The notes: generated by a model from the sequence alone, not told the origin. Positions 42,625 through 52,322 are shown, counted from the first letter of the stretch. The stretch: 64,000 nt of DNA from Paraburkholderia oxyphila NBRC 105797 (GCF_000685075.1 NZ_BAYD01000012.1:1-64000); one strand, 5' to 3'. A program made the numbers and translations.

Positions 42625-43506
42625 ATGCATACAGCCCTTGCGATTCGGCCCCTCAAGTCTTTGGCGCTCTTTCTGGCCTCGCTCTTTGCGCTGTGCCTGA
42701 GCGCCCCGAGCTGGGCGTTTCAGACGAAAATCGTCTCGATTCCCAGCGCGGCGATGCACCGTGCGTTCGACGCCACCGTGGTGCTGCCCGACGACTACGC
42801 GCGCGGCAGCGGGACAGCGCGCTATCCGGTGATCTACGTGCTGCACGGCTCGGGCGGCAGCTACGCGGACTGGACCTCGAACACGCGCATCGGCAAGCTG
42901 GCGGACCGCTATCACGTGATGCTCGTGATGCCCGACGGCGGCCACGAGAGCTGGTATATCGACAGCCCGTTCGATTCCTCGAGCCAATACGAAACCTATG
43001 TGGGCACCGAAGTGGTGTCGTATATCGACGCGCATTTCCGCACCCTGGCCTCGCGCGAGACGCGCGCGATCACGGGCCTGAGCATGGGTGGCTTTGGGGC
43101 GCTGCGCATCGCGCTCGATCGTCCGGAGGCGTTCGGCGCGGCCGGCAGCATCAGCGGCGCGGTCGATCCGCGCAACTGCGAGGACGAGCCCGGCATCGAC
43201 CGCGTGTTCGGCAATCCCGCGCGCCATGCCGACTTCTGGACGCGTAACGCGATCGTGGAGGGCGCGGGCAGCTTCGAGCATGCGCATATTGCGCTCACGA
43301 TCGACTGTGGCGTGGACGACTCTTTCGTGCAGTCGAACCGCGTGCTGCACGACAGGCTCATTGCGCTGGGCGTGCCGCACGACTATGCGGAGCGCCCCGG
43401 CGGGCATACGTGGTCGTACTGGTCGAATGCCATCCGCTATCAGGTATTGTTCTTCGCCACCTCATTCCGGCAAAGCGGCTGGCATCCGAACGCACAGCCG
43501 GCCTGA
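42625..43506 (+). CDS. Exported alpha/beta-hydrolase esterase (esterase D/tributyrin esterase group)
   Basis: A 293-residue secreted hydrolase. The signal peptide ends SAPSWAFQT. YPVIYVLHGSGGSYADW gives the oxyanion-hole HG, ITGLSMGGFGALRIALDRPE the nucleophile elbow with Ser in GLSMGG, and RPGGHTWSYWSNAI the catalytic His. This is the esterase D/FrmB/antigen 85 subgroup. The nucleophile, acid and His order is complete, so it should be active on a carboxyl ester in the periplasm or outside. The substrate is unknown. ATG 42625 lacks a strong ribosome-binding site. Confidence 0.85.
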   Translation: MHTALAIRPLKSLALFLASLFALCLSAPSWAFQTKIVSIPSAAMHRAFDATVVLPDDYARGSGTARYPVIYVLHGSGGSYADWTSNTRIGKLADRYHVMLVMPDGGHESWYIDSPFDSSSQYETYVGTEVVSYIDAHFRTLASRETRAITGLSMGGFGALRIALDRPEAFGAAGSISGAVDPRNCEDEPGIDRVFGNPARHADFWTRNAIVEGAGSFEHAHIALTIDCGVDDSFVQSNRVLHDRLIALGVPHDYAERPGGHTWSYWSNAIRYQVLFFATSFRQSGWHPNAQPA

Positions 43507-43521
43507 TGGCGCGCTCGCGCC

Positions 43522-44430
43522 TCACACGTGGCGCAACGTCTCGATCGTCAGCTCGCGAAACCAGCGGTTGCCTTCGTCGTTGTCGAAGATCTCGTGCCAG
43601 TGCACGGTGACTTCCACACTCGGCATCTCCACCGGCAGTTCGTAGATGGCGAATTGATCGTGCTCGTTGAAGAAGTGCGCGACGCGGCGCGGCAAGGTCA
43701 CCATCCAGTCGGTGCGCCGCAGAATTTGCGGCACGACCGAAAAATGCGGCACGCGCAGGGCGATCTTGCGGTCGAGCCCGGCCGCGCGCAATGAGTCGTT
43801 GATGGTGCGGTGGCTGCTCTCGCTCGATACCACCATGATGTGCTGCATATCCAGAAAGCGCTCGCGCGACATGCGCCGCGCGGGCAGCCCCGCGCGCCGG
43901 CGTGTCATGCACACATACGGCTCGTCGAAGAGCAGGGCGCTATGTGTGTGCGGCTTGAGCGCCGGCAGATTGCCGATGGCGAGATCGAGCTGGCCAAGAC
44001 GTAGTTGCTCGGTCACCTCGGCCACGGGTGTCTGGCGCGCTTCGAGCTTCACGTGCGGCGCCACGCGCTGGAGCATTTCGCACAGCGGCGGCAGGAAGAA
44101 CTGCTCGCCCGCGTCGGTCATCGAAAGATGGAATTCGCGCGCGCTCGTGGCCGGGTCGAACGGTTCGCCGTGGCGCAGCGCCTCGCGTATCGACGCAATC
44201 GCGCGCCCGAGCGGCAGCGCGAGTTGCTGCGCCGTGGGTGTGGGCAGCATGCCATCAGGAGAGCGAACGAAAAGCGGGTCGTCGAACATGACGCGCAGCC
44301 GCCCTAGCGCATAGCTGATGGCCGGCTGCGACAGGCCCAGGCGCTGGCCCGCGCGCGTGAGACTGCGTTCTTCGAGGATCGCCTGAAACACGCGCACGAG
44401 GTTCAGATCGGCTTCGTTGAAATCAGCCAT
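43522..44430 (-). CDS. LysR-family transcriptional regulator (NodD/LinR-like group)
   Basis: A 302-residue regulator. The DNA-binding part reads ADLNLVRVFQAILEERSLTR, AGQRLGLSQPAISYALGRLR with DDPLFVRSPDGMLPTPTA. This DLNLL-type start and the LFVR segment place it in the NodD/LinR/DntR group, which commonly respond to aromatic or acyl compounds. It is divergent from the acyl-CoA ligase operon; the 97-bp AT-rich gap between them is a typical LysR-controlled promoter region, so it is the likely regulator of that operon. Confidence 0.9.
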   Translation of the reverse strand: MADFNEADLNLVRVFQAILEERSLTRAGQRLGLSQPAISYALGRLRVMFDDPLFVRSPDGMLPTPTAQQLALPLGRAIASIREALRHGEPFDPATSAREFHLSMTDAGEQFFLPPLCEMLQRVAPHVKLEARQTPVAEVTEQLRLGQLDLAIGNLPALKPHTHSALLFDEPYVCMTRRRAGLPARRMSRERFLDMQHIMVVSSESSHRTINDSLRAAGLDRKIALRVPHFSVVPQILRRTDWMVTLPRRVAHFFNEHDQFAIYELPVEMPSVEVTVHWHEIFDNDEGNRWFRELTIETLRHV

Positions 44431-44458
44431 GTTTATGATGTTGATAATATTGATGAAT

Positions 44459-44488
44459 TTGACAGATATCTTAGCCCAAACCTAGACT
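44459..44488 (+). promoter_or_regulatory. Promoter of the acyl-CoA ligase operon
   Basis: TTGACA (44459-44464), 18-base spacer, TAGACT (44483-44488). The AT-rich stretch just upstream (44432-44458) contains the direct repeat TTGATAATATTGATG and is a candidate LysR binding region. Confidence 0.55.
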
Positions 44489-44527
44489 GGATTCATCGAT
44501 TTCGAGGGAATTCGAGGAGACCGGTTT

Positions 44528-46180
44528 ATGGGCTGCATGGACTTGGGCGCCGCACTCGCCGCCGAGATGGCGCAGACGGCATCGCTGACGTTGCCGGCCT
44601 TGCTGGCGGCGCGTGCGCAACGTGACGGCGAGGCTGCGCTGTTTTCGGATCGCAGGACCTGCTGGAGCGGCGCGCAGGCGCTCGAGATCGCGGCGCGCCG
44701 CGCCGGCGCGCTGGCGGCGCACGGTATCCGGCGCGGCGACCGGGTCGCGCTGCTGTGCACGAACCGCAGCGAGTTCATGGAGATCGTGCTGGGCTGTGGC
44801 TGGCTGGGCGCCGTGGTCGTGCCCATCAACACCGCTTCGCGCGGCATGCAACTCGAGCATATCCTGCGCAATTCGGGCGCGCGCCTCATCGTGGCCGAAA
44901 CGCATCTCGTGGGCGCGGTGCACGCCATCGACGCGCAGGCGCATGCGCTCGAATCGATCTGGCTGATCGAGAGCGGCGAGCCTGGCGAGAGCGCCGAAGC
45001 GCGCGAAAGCAGCCGCGCTCCGGCGGCGCGCAGCATGACGGTGCAGCCCTTGCCGCCGCTCGGCGAGCCGCTCGCGGCGCAGTCCATCGGCGACGGCGAC
45101 GCGCTCGCCATTCTCTATACCTCGGGCACCTCGGGCCTCTCGAAAGGCGTGATTTGCCCGCACGCCCAGTTGTACTGGTGGGCCCGCCTCACGGCGGCGC
45201 ATCTCGGCATAGTGGCCGGCGATGTGCTCTACACGTGCCTGCCGCTCTTTCATACGAATGCGCTCAACGCGTTCTTCCAGGCGCTCGTTGCCGATGCGCA
45301 ACTGGTCGCCGACCGGCGTTTCTCGGCGAGCGGCTTCTTCGCCTCGCTCATCGAGACGCGCGCCACGGTGACTTACGTGCTTGGCGCGATGGTGCCGATT
45401 CTGCTGGGCCGCCCGGCGTCCGCCCGGGAGCGCGAGCACCGCGTGCGCATCGCGCTGGCGCCAGGCGTGCCGGGGCACTTCCAGCAGGAATTCACTGAAC
45501 GCTGCGGTATCGCGCTGCTCGACGGTTACGGTTCGACCGAGACGAACTTCGTCCTCGGCGGCGGCATCGCCGATCAACGCGCGGGCTACATGGGCAAGCT
45601 CGTGCCGGGTTTCGACGCGCGCGTGGTGGACGAGAACGACCGCGAAGTGCCGGACGGCGAGGCGGGCGAGCTGATCCTGCGCGCCGGCACGCCATTTGCC
45701 TTCGCGAGCGGATATTTCGGCATGCCGGAGAAGACCGTGGAGGCGTGGCGCAATCTCTGGTTCCATACGGGTGACCGCGTGGTGCGCGAGGCGAACGGCT
45801 ACTATCGATTCGTCGACCGGCTCAAGGATGCGATCCGGCGCCGCGGAGAAAATATTTCGTCATACGAAGTAGAGCAGGTGCTGTTGAGTCATCCGGCGGT
45901 CGAGACGGCTGCGGTGTACGCGGTCAAGTCGGAGTTCGCGGAGGACGAGGTGATGGCCGCGCTCGTGCTGCGTGCGGGTGAAACGCTGGACGCGCTCGAA
46001 CTGATCCGCTATTGCGAGCCGCGTCTGCCGTATTTCGCCGTGCCGCGTTATCTCGACTTCGTGGCCGAGCTGCCGCGCACGGAAAACGGCAAGATCCAGA
46101 AGTACAAGCTGCGCGAGGCCGGCATTACCGCCACGGCATGGGACCTCGAAGCGTCGGGCTACCGGCTCAGGCGAGCCTGA
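44528..46180 (+). CDS. ATP-dependent acyl-CoA synthetase/ligase
   Basis: A 550-residue AMP-forming ligase. LAILYTSGTSGLSKGVICPH is the P-loop, LLDGYGSTETNF the adenine site, LWFHTGDRVV the ribose-binding Asp region and FVDRLKDAIRRRGENISSYE the hinge; PRTENGKIQKYKLR carries the catalytic Lys. It is closest in feel to the crotonobetaine/carnitine-CoA ligase (CaiC) and cyclohexanecarboxylate-type ligases, but the acid is unknown. The ATG at 44528 has GAGGAG upstream. It is the first gene of an operon with an MFS transporter, a thiolase-like enzyme and an OB-fold protein, which suggests uptake and CoA activation of a carboxylate. Confidence 0.9.
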   Translation: MGCMDLGAALAAEMAQTASLTLPALLAARAQRDGEAALFSDRRTCWSGAQALEIAARRAGALAAHGIRRGDRVALLCTNRSEFMEIVLGCGWLGAVVVPINTASRGMQLEHILRNSGARLIVAETHLVGAVHAIDAQAHALESIWLIESGEPGESAEARESSRAPAARSMTVQPLPPLGEPLAAQSIGDGDALAILYTSGTSGLSKGVICPHAQLYWWARLTAAHLGIVAGDVLYTCLPLFHTNALNAFFQALVADAQLVADRRFSASGFFASLIETRATVTYVLGAMVPILLGRPASAREREHRVRIALAPGVPGHFQQEFTERCGIALLDGYGSTETNFVLGGGIADQRAGYMGKLVPGFDARVVDENDREVPDGEAGELILRAGTPFAFASGYFGMPEKTVEAWRNLWFHTGDRVVREANGYYRFVDRLKDAIRRRGENISSYEVEQVLLSHPAVETAAVYAVKSEFAEDEVMAALVLRAGETLDALELIRYCEPRLPYFAVPRYLDFVAELPRTENGKIQKYKLREAGITATAWDLEASGYRLRRA

Positions 46181-46282
46181 GCGCAGCGCGCGAACGCAAC
46201 GGGCACGCAGCATGCCCACCGCATCTGCCGCACGGCGGCACCCGCAAGTCACGAGAGCCCACCAGAGGCACGAGGAGGCAGC

Positions 46283-47629
46283 ATGGCAAGCACCCAAACC
46301 TGTTCCGCCGGGGCGCCCGACGCGCCCCACGCGGAACCCCGCACGAGTGCGCAGGCACTCGATCCGCGCGCCTTGCGCCGCATCGTGATGGCGTCGGTCG
46401 CCGGCAATGCGCTCGAATGGTACGACTTCTTTCTCTACAGCACGGCGGCGGCACTCGTGTTCGGCGAGCTGTTCTTTCCGCGCGGCACTGATCCGCTCAT
46501 CGGCACGCTCGCCGCGTTCGCGGGCTTTGCCGTCGGCTTCGCGGCCCGCCCGTTCGGCGGCGTGCTGTTCGGGCATATCGGCGACCGCTACGGGCGCAAG
46601 GGTGCGCTGGTCTGGACCCTCTCGCTGATGGGCGCCGCGACCTTCCTGATCGGTCTCTTGCCCACCTACGGCCAGGTGGGTCTGTGGGCGCCCGCGCTGC
46701 TCGTGCTGCTGCGTGTGGTGCAGGGCATTGCGTCGGGCGGCGAGTGGGGCGGCGGCGTGCTGATGATCAGCGAGTCGGCGCCGCCCGAAAAGCGCGGCTT
46801 TTACGCGTCGTGGAGCCAGATTGGCGTGGGCGGCGGCTTCGTGCTCTCGGCCGCGGTGTTCTTCGCCGTGCAGATGCTGCCGCACGAGAGCTTCATGAGC
46901 TGGGGCTGGCGCGTGCCCTTCCTGCTCTCCATCATCATTTTCGGGGTGGGTGTCTATATCCGCTCGACGCTGCCCGAGAGCACCGAATTCGCGAAGTCCG
47001 AGGCCGCGGGCAAGACCTCGCACATGCCGGTGCTCGATGCGATCCGCAAGCACCCGCGCGCGATCCTCGTCGCCATGGGGCTGCGCGTGGCCGAGAACGG
47101 CGGTTCGTACATCTTCCTCGCGTTCTCGCTCGTCTACGGCAAGTTTATCGGCGTGCCGGGCGCGGTCATGCTCGCGGGCGTGATGGTCTCGATGACGGTG
47201 GAGCTCGTGACCATGCTGCTCTGGGGCCGCCTCTCGGACCGCATCGGCCGCAAGCCCGTGTACCTGATCGGCGCGGTGGGGCTCATCGTGGTGGCGTTTC
47301 CGTTCTTCTGGCTGCTCGACACCAGGGCGCCCGCGCTCATCTGGCTCGCGCTGCTGCTCGGCAACGCGGTGTGCCACGGCGCCATGATCGGCACGCAGCC
47401 GAGCCTGATGGGCGAGCTGTTCAGCACCGAGGTGCGCTATTCGGGCATGGCGCTCGGTCACGAGATTGCCTCGGTGTTCGCGGGCGGGCTTTCTCCGCTC
47501 GTCGCCACCGCGTTGCTCGCGAAGTATCACGCGGCATGGCCCGTCGCGGTGATGCTGATGACGATGGGCGCCATTACGGTGATTGCGCTGGTATGCACGC
47601 GGGAAACGGTGCGCGCCGCCACACGATAA
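46283..47629 (+). CDS. MFS transporter, metabolite:H+ symporter type
   Basis: A 448-residue transporter. MASVAGNALEWYDFFLYSTA is the MHS opening and GHIGDRYGRKGALVWTLSLM the loop 2-3 motif; RVVQGIASGGEWGGGVLMIS is also conserved. It has the same design as the transporter at 31886 but is a separate paralogue. GAGGAGG lies upstream of the ATG at 46283. Located between the acyl-CoA ligase and thiolase genes, it probably imports the acid that the ligase activates. Confidence 0.9.
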   Translation: MASTQTCSAGAPDAPHAEPRTSAQALDPRALRRIVMASVAGNALEWYDFFLYSTAAALVFGELFFPRGTDPLIGTLAAFAGFAVGFAARPFGGVLFGHIGDRYGRKGALVWTLSLMGAATFLIGLLPTYGQVGLWAPALLVLLRVVQGIASGGEWGGGVLMISESAPPEKRGFYASWSQIGVGGGFVLSAAVFFAVQMLPHESFMSWGWRVPFLLSIIIFGVGVYIRSTLPESTEFAKSEAAGKTSHMPVLDAIRKHPRAILVAMGLRVAENGGSYIFLAFSLVYGKFIGVPGAVMLAGVMVSMTVELVTMLLWGRLSDRIGRKPVYLIGAVGLIVVAFPFFWLLDTRAPALIWLALLLGNAVCHGAMIGTQPSLMGELFSTEVRYSGMALGHEIASVFAGGLSPLVATALLAKYHAAWPVAVMLMTMGAITVIALVCTRETVRAATR

Positions 47630-47642
47630 GGAAAGCGAAATA

Positions 47643-48806
47643 ATGTCATCACGCGGATACGACGGCGTCTTGCTGTGCGCGGGCGTGGAGGTGCCTTACC
47701 GCCGCCAGGCGGGCGGCCTCTCGACGGGCGACCTGCTTGCGCAGGCGTTTTCGGCGGCGCTCGCGCAAGCGGGCTTCGCCGCGAGCGAGATCGACGGGCT
47801 GGGCGTGGCCTCGTTCACGCTGGGCCCCGATCACGCCATCGATCTCTCGTGGCGGCTGGGCCTCTCGCCGCGCTGGTGCATGGACGACTGCCACGGCGGC
47901 GCGAGTGCGATCAATCTGCTGCAACACGCGATCCGCGCGATCCAGTGCGGGGACGCGAACGTCATCGCGCTGGTGTCGGGCGACGCTTTCGAGCCGGCCG
48001 ACTTCAGGCGGCTCGTCGACCACTACAACCTCACCACGCGGACCTGGCTGCGACCGCTCGAAAGCGGCGGCCCGAACGCGTTGTTCGCGATGCTCACGCA
48101 GCAGCATGCCGAGCGCTTCGGGCTCACGCGCGCCGATTATGGCGCGCTGTGCGTGGCGCAGCGCGCGTGGGCCGCGCTCAATCCGCAGGCCGTTTATCGC
48201 ACGCCGCTCACGCTCGAAGACTATCTCGACGCGCCCACGGTGGCCGCGCCGCTCGGCCGCTACGACTGCGTGCCCGTGGTGTGCGGCGCGAACGCGCTCG
48301 TGGTGGCGCGCGCGGACCTCGTCGAGCCGGGCCGTCACGCGCGCGTGCGGGCGCTGCAATGCCGTTACAACGCCGATCACCAGATGGGCGATGGCCTGCA
48401 GACCTCGCTCGCGGCGCTGGCGCCGGCGCTCTGGCGCGAGGCGCAAACGGCGCCGGCCGAGATGGATCTCGTCTCGGTCTACGACGACTATCCGGTCATG
48501 GCGCTCGTGCAACTGGCCGACCTCGGCTTCGCGCCCGATGGCGATCTGCGCGCGCTGATCGCGCGCATCGCCTCGCGCGCGCTGCCGGTGAACACCTCGG
48601 GCGGCCAGCTCTCGGCCGGGCAGGCGGGTGCGGCGGGCGGCATGCACGGCCTCGTGGAAGCGCTCACGCAATTGCGCGGCGCAGCGGGCGAGCGTCAGAT
48701 CGAGCGCGCGCGGCTCGCACTGGTGAGCGGCTACGGCATGGTGGAATACCGCTACGGCATGTGCGCGAACGCCGTGGTGCTGGAAGCAGCGGGGCATGTG
48801 CAATGA
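47643..48806 (+). CDS. Thiolase-family protein (lipid-transfer/acetyl-CoA acetyltransferase-like)
   Basis: A 387-residue protein of the thiolase-like fold, SCP-X/UPF0219-type. CMDDCHGGASAINLLQHAIR includes the position of the active-site cysteine and LPVNTSGGQLSAGQAGAAGG the conserved NTSGG-x-x-S motif. ASVYDDYPVM replaces the usual C-terminal ExxH... pattern. Such enzymes usually pair with a DUF35 OB-fold protein, as here, and cleave or make beta-keto or aldol bonds of CoA esters. ATG 47643 follows AAGGAAAG, 13 bases after the MFS gene. The substrate is likely the product of the ligase pathway. Confidence 0.85.
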   Translation: MSSRGYDGVLLCAGVEVPYRRQAGGLSTGDLLAQAFSAALAQAGFAASEIDGLGVASFTLGPDHAIDLSWRLGLSPRWCMDDCHGGASAINLLQHAIRAIQCGDANVIALVSGDAFEPADFRRLVDHYNLTTRTWLRPLESGGPNALFAMLTQQHAERFGLTRADYGALCVAQRAWAALNPQAVYRTPLTLEDYLDAPTVAAPLGRYDCVPVVCGANALVVARADLVEPGRHARVRALQCRYNADHQMGDGLQTSLAALAPALWREAQTAPAEMDLVSVYDDYPVMALVQLADLGFAPDGDLRALIARIASRALPVNTSGGQLSAGQAGAAGGMHGLVEALTQLRGAAGERQIERARLALVSGYGMVEYRYGMCANAVVLEAAGHVQ

Positions 48807-49117
48807 GACAGATCACGAAACTCGAAGTGTTGCGCTGCGCGGATTGCGGCACCACGCTCTTTCCGGCGCGCTATTTGTGCCCCGTGTGCGGCGGCGCGCA
48901 ATGGACGCAGCAGGCGGTGGCGCACGGCACGGTGCTCGCGGCAACCGTGGTGAGCCACCGCGTGGGCGCGAGCGAGCCGGGCGCCGTGCACCTCGCGAGC
49001 GTTCGGACCGATGCGGGGCCGGTCGTCATCGCGCGGCTCGACGTTGCAGCACGCAAAGGCGAGACGGTCTCCCTCGAAGTCGACGAGGAGAGCCGCATTC
49101 TGGCCCGCGCGCGCTGA
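48803..49117 (+). CDS. Zn-ribbon OB-fold (DUF35) protein, thiolase partner
   Basis: A 104-residue protein. The N-terminal zinc ribbon has two pairs, CADC and CPVC, and the OB-fold follows (GTVLAATVVSHRVG, VRTDAGPVVIARLD). The ATG at 48803 overlaps the thiolase stop (ATGA), so the two genes are translationally coupled. DUF35 proteins form complexes with thiolase-like enzymes and position the acyl-CoA, which this gene order supports. Confidence 0.85.
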   Translation: MRQITKLEVLRCADCGTTLFPARYLCPVCGGAQWTQQAVAHGTVLAATVVSHRVGASEPGAVHLASVRTDAGPVVIARLDVAARKGETVSLEVDEESRILARAR

Positions 49118-49212
49118 GGCTGGCACGCTGCGGGCCAAACAGAGGCATCGCGATCAATCGTGCATCCGCATGCGGGGGGCGCTGCGAAATCGCTCAGGAT
49201 GCCGTAATAATA

Positions 49213-50007
49213 TCAGGCGATCGTATCGACCACGCCGCCGTCCACGCGCAATGCCGCGCCGGTGGTCGCGGAGGCCTGCTGCGAGCACGCGTAGACCACC
49301 ATGTTCGCCACTTCCTCCACGCTCGCCGCACGGCGGATGATGGACGAGGCCCGGTGCTGCTGCACGAACGCCGCCGCCACTTCCTCCACGGGCTTGCCCG
49401 TCCTGGCGACTTCGTCCTTGAGCATCGCTTCCACGCCTTCCGAGAGCGTCGGGCCCGGCAGCACCGAGTTCACCGTCACGCCGGTGCCGGCGAGCCGCTT
49501 GGCGAGGCCGCGCGCCACCGAGAGCTGTGCCGTCTTGGTCATGCCGTATTGGATCATGTCGGCGGGAATGTTCAGCCCCGACTCCGAGGAGATGAACACG
49601 ATGCGCCCCCAGCCCGCCTTGACCATCGCGCCCGCATAGGCGCGCGAGAGCCGTACGCCGGACATCACGTTGGTTTCGAAAAAGCGCAGCCATTCGCTGT
49701 CGGGGATCGCGAAGAAGTCTTCCTGCGCGAAGATGCCGAGATTGTTCACGAGGATGTCGACCTGCGGATGGGCCTTCACGAGCGCGTCGCAGCCCGTGGC
49801 GTTCGCGAGGTCGCCGACGAAACCCTGCACCTGTGCGCCGGGCACGGCCTGGCGCACGGCGGCTTCGGCGTCGCGCACGCTGCCTTCGTGACGGCCGTTG
49901 ACGATCACCGTGGCGCCCGTGCCCGCGAGTCCCTTGGCGGTGGCGAGCCCGATGCCCGCCGCCGAGCCGGTGACGAGCGCGAGTTTTCCTGACAAATCGA
50001 TCTTCAT
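49213..50007 (-). CDS. Short-chain dehydrogenase/reductase (SDR)
   Basis: A 264-residue classical SDR. LALVTGSAAGIGLATAKGLA carries the cofactor motif; LVNNLGIFAQEDF is the NNxG motif; VFISSESGLNIPADMIQYGM gives the catalytic Ser and Tyr, with the Lys in TKTAQLS. The start is ATG 50007 with GGAGAA upstream. RHE after the second strand suggests NADP preference. It is alone and transcribed toward the ligase operon, so its role is open; it could supply the same pathway. Confidence 0.9.
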   Translation of the reverse strand: MKIDLSGKLALVTGSAAGIGLATAKGLAGTGATVIVNGRHEGSVRDAEAAVRQAVPGAQVQGFVGDLANATGCDALVKAHPQVDILVNNLGIFAQEDFFAIPDSEWLRFFETNVMSGVRLSRAYAGAMVKAGWGRIVFISSESGLNIPADMIQYGMTKTAQLSVARGLAKRLAGTGVTVNSVLPGPTLSEGVEAMLKDEVARTGKPVEEVAAAFVQQHRASSIIRRAASVEEVANMVVYACSQQASATTGAALRVDGGVVDTIA

Positions 50008-50156
50008 CGTTTTCTCCGGTTGCGTGCGAAGCCTGGGTGAGATGCGCCGCCGTGCGAGCGGGCGGCGTGAGGGAACCGGCAGTGTACTGCGGGCATTCTT
50101 CCCTTGCTCGTAAGCGTCTCGCGGCACGCGCGCCACGCGGTGCAGACGCGCGCCGC

Positions 50157-52322
50157 TCAGTGCGCGACCCCCATTTCCGGATCGCTGATGCTGTCCTTGC
50201 CGGTCTCCAGTCGGCCGGCGAAGCGGCGTTTGACGCCGTCTCCGCTGTTTGCCTCATTCGCGGCACGCAGCGTGAAGTCGTACCAGCCGCCCGACGCGTC
50301 GAGCGGCCAGCTCTGTTCCGCGCGGCCGTGCGCGGGGACGGTGAGCTTCCACGGCCCGTCCGTGCGATAGGCGTTCGCTTGCACCGTGCAAACGGCCGGC
50401 ACGGGGCCCGCGTTGGCGACCGTAAGCGTGAGGGCGTTGCGGGCCTCGTCGTAGCGCAGGCGCGTTTCGGGATTGGGGCCGCGCGGCGCCGCGCTCAGGT
50501 TGCCCGAGAAGCCGCGGTGATAGCCGTTGGGCCCAAGCACCCAGAGATCGTACGCGCCGGCGTCCACCGCTTCGGGCGTCCACGCGTCGTCGAGCTGCTT
50601 GCCCGCCTCGACGGTATAGCGGCGCGGCGCGCGATCGAGATGCAAGGTGTCGTAGACGTGAAAGACCGCGCCGGCGCTGCCTTCGTTTCTGAAGACGAGG
50701 TGCACCGCATGGCGCTTCGCCACCACGCTCGCCTCCGTATGCAGGCGGTACGGCAAGGCGCGCGAGGGTCGCACGAAGCGCGCCTGGACCGGCATCGACT
50801 GCTCGGCAGCCGGAGGCGGCAAGACGGCCTTCAGCGCATGCTGCTGGGCATGCTGGGCATCGGCTGCGGCTTTGCTCGGGGCCGGGAAGGACCTGACCGG
50901 ACTTTCGTTCGGGGTGCTGAAGTTCAGGGTGGAGGTCAGATCGCCGAACACGGCGCGCCGCCATGCGCTGATATTGGGCTCCTTGACGCCGAAGCGCAAT
51001 TCCAGAAAGCGCAGCACGGAGGTGTGATCGAACACCTCGGAGTTGACGAAGCCGCCCGTGCTCCAGGGCGAGACCACGAACATCGGCACGCGCGGGCCGG
51101 GGCCGTAAGGTTGCCCGTCCGGCACGAGCGGGGTCGTGTCGCCGGGCGGGTTCGGCACGGTGAAGTACTCGTGCTTCGTGCTGACCGTGGATTTGCCTGC
51201 CCAGTTGCCGTCGCCGATGGGCGAAGGCGCGGCGGGCGGCGGCACGTGATCGAAGAAGCAGTCGTTCTCGTCGTAGTTCACGAAGAGCACGGTCTGGCTC
51301 CAGACCTCCGGGTTCGCCGTGAGCGCATCGAGCAGCTGTTGCATGTACCACGCGCCCTGGCCCGGCGTCGAGGCGGAGGGATGCTCGCACGAGGCTTGCG
51401 GCGCGATGATCCAGCTCACCTGCGGCAGCCGGCTGGCGGCAATGTCGTCCCTGAGCGCCTGCAGGAAGCCGCCATCGGGCATCGTGTTGCCAATGCCCTT
51501 GTAGAGCGGCTCGCGCGCCTCCAGCTCGGCCGTCCAGGGCAAATTGGGCGAGCCGGGCAGCGCCTCGTGGATCTTGCGGAACGTGGCGAAGCCCGCGAGC
51601 GGGTTGTCGTTGTAGTTATCGGGCTGGTTTTCGTAGACCTTCCAGCTCACGCCCGCTTTCTGCAGGCGCTCGACATAGGTGGTCCACTGGAGCCCATTGT
51701 CCGAGGGCCCGAGCCAGTCCCAGCCGTTGTTGTTCACCACCGCGTGCGGGGTGAGCCCGCCGCCGCCCGGACCGTTCGTGCCGGTCCACAGGAACAGGCG
51801 GTTCGAATTGGTGCCGCCCAGCAGCGAGCAATAGCAGGCGTCGCAAACCGTGAAGGCATTCGCCAGCGCGAAATGAAACGGCAGGTCGGCTTCGCGCAGA
51901 TAGCCCATCGAAATATCGCCTTTCGATTTCGGCCATTGCGTCATGCGGCCGTTGTCCCACGCGGCGTGTGCGTCGACCCATTCGTGCGCGCCGCCCGCGA
52001 GCAGCGCATTGCCCTTGGTCTTGTCGAGGTGAAAGGGCAGGACGCTGCGCGTGCCGTCGCTCTGCTGCCAGACGCTCGCGCCTTGCGGCTGCGGGATCGT
52101 GATGCGGTCGCCGAAGCCGCGCACGCCGGGCAGCGTGCCGAGATAGTGGTCGAACGAGCGGTTTTCCTGCATGAGGATCACGACATGCTGGACGTCCCGG
52201 ATCGTGCCGGTGGCGTGGTGCGCGGGTATCGCGAGCGCGCGCCGGATGGACGGCGGAAAGAGACTGAGCGCGGCGAGCGCGCCGGCGCTGTGCAGAAACT
52301 GGCGGCGGTCCTTCGAGGTCAT
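50157..52322 (-). CDS. Phosphocholine-specific phospholipase C, Tat-exported
   Basis: A 721-residue enzyme of the phosphoesterase/PlcN-PlcC family. The twin-arginine signal DRRQFLHSAGALAALSLFPP is followed by the family hallmark VVILMQENRSFDHYLGTLPG with VRGFGD. NRLFLWTG, VSWIIAPQASCEHPSASTPG and FVNYDENDCFFDHVPPPAAP carry the metal-binding residues (END, DHV), and SEVFDHTSVLRFLELRFGV completes the core at about 490. Two beta-sandwich domains (DUF756) follow. It cleaves phosphatidylcholine outside the cell or in the periplasm, releasing phosphocholine. The ATG at 52322 is chosen at the Tat signal. It stands alone; a LysR gene lies upstream. Confidence 0.93.
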   Translation of the reverse strand: MTSKDRRQFLHSAGALAALSLFPPSIRRALAIPAHHATGTIRDVQHVVILMQENRSFDHYLGTLPGVRGFGDRITIPQPQGASVWQQSDGTRSVLPFHLDKTKGNALLAGGAHEWVDAHAAWDNGRMTQWPKSKGDISMGYLREADLPFHFALANAFTVCDACYCSLLGGTNSNRLFLWTGTNGPGGGGLTPHAVVNNNGWDWLGPSDNGLQWTTYVERLQKAGVSWKVYENQPDNYNDNPLAGFATFRKIHEALPGSPNLPWTAELEAREPLYKGIGNTMPDGGFLQALRDDIAASRLPQVSWIIAPQASCEHPSASTPGQGAWYMQQLLDALTANPEVWSQTVLFVNYDENDCFFDHVPPPAAPSPIGDGNWAGKSTVSTKHEYFTVPNPPGDTTPLVPDGQPYGPGPRVPMFVVSPWSTGGFVNSEVFDHTSVLRFLELRFGVKEPNISAWRRAVFGDLTSTLNFSTPNESPVRSFPAPSKAAADAQHAQQHALKAVLPPPAAEQSMPVQARFVRPSRALPYRLHTEASVVAKRHAVHLVFRNEGSAGAVFHVYDTLHLDRAPRRYTVEAGKQLDDAWTPEAVDAGAYDLWVLGPNGYHRGFSGNLSAAPRGPNPETRLRYDEARNALTLTVANAGPVPAVCTVQANAYRTDGPWKLTVPAHGRAEQSWPLDASGGWYDFTLRAANEANSGDGVKRRFAGRLETGKDSISDPEMGVAH

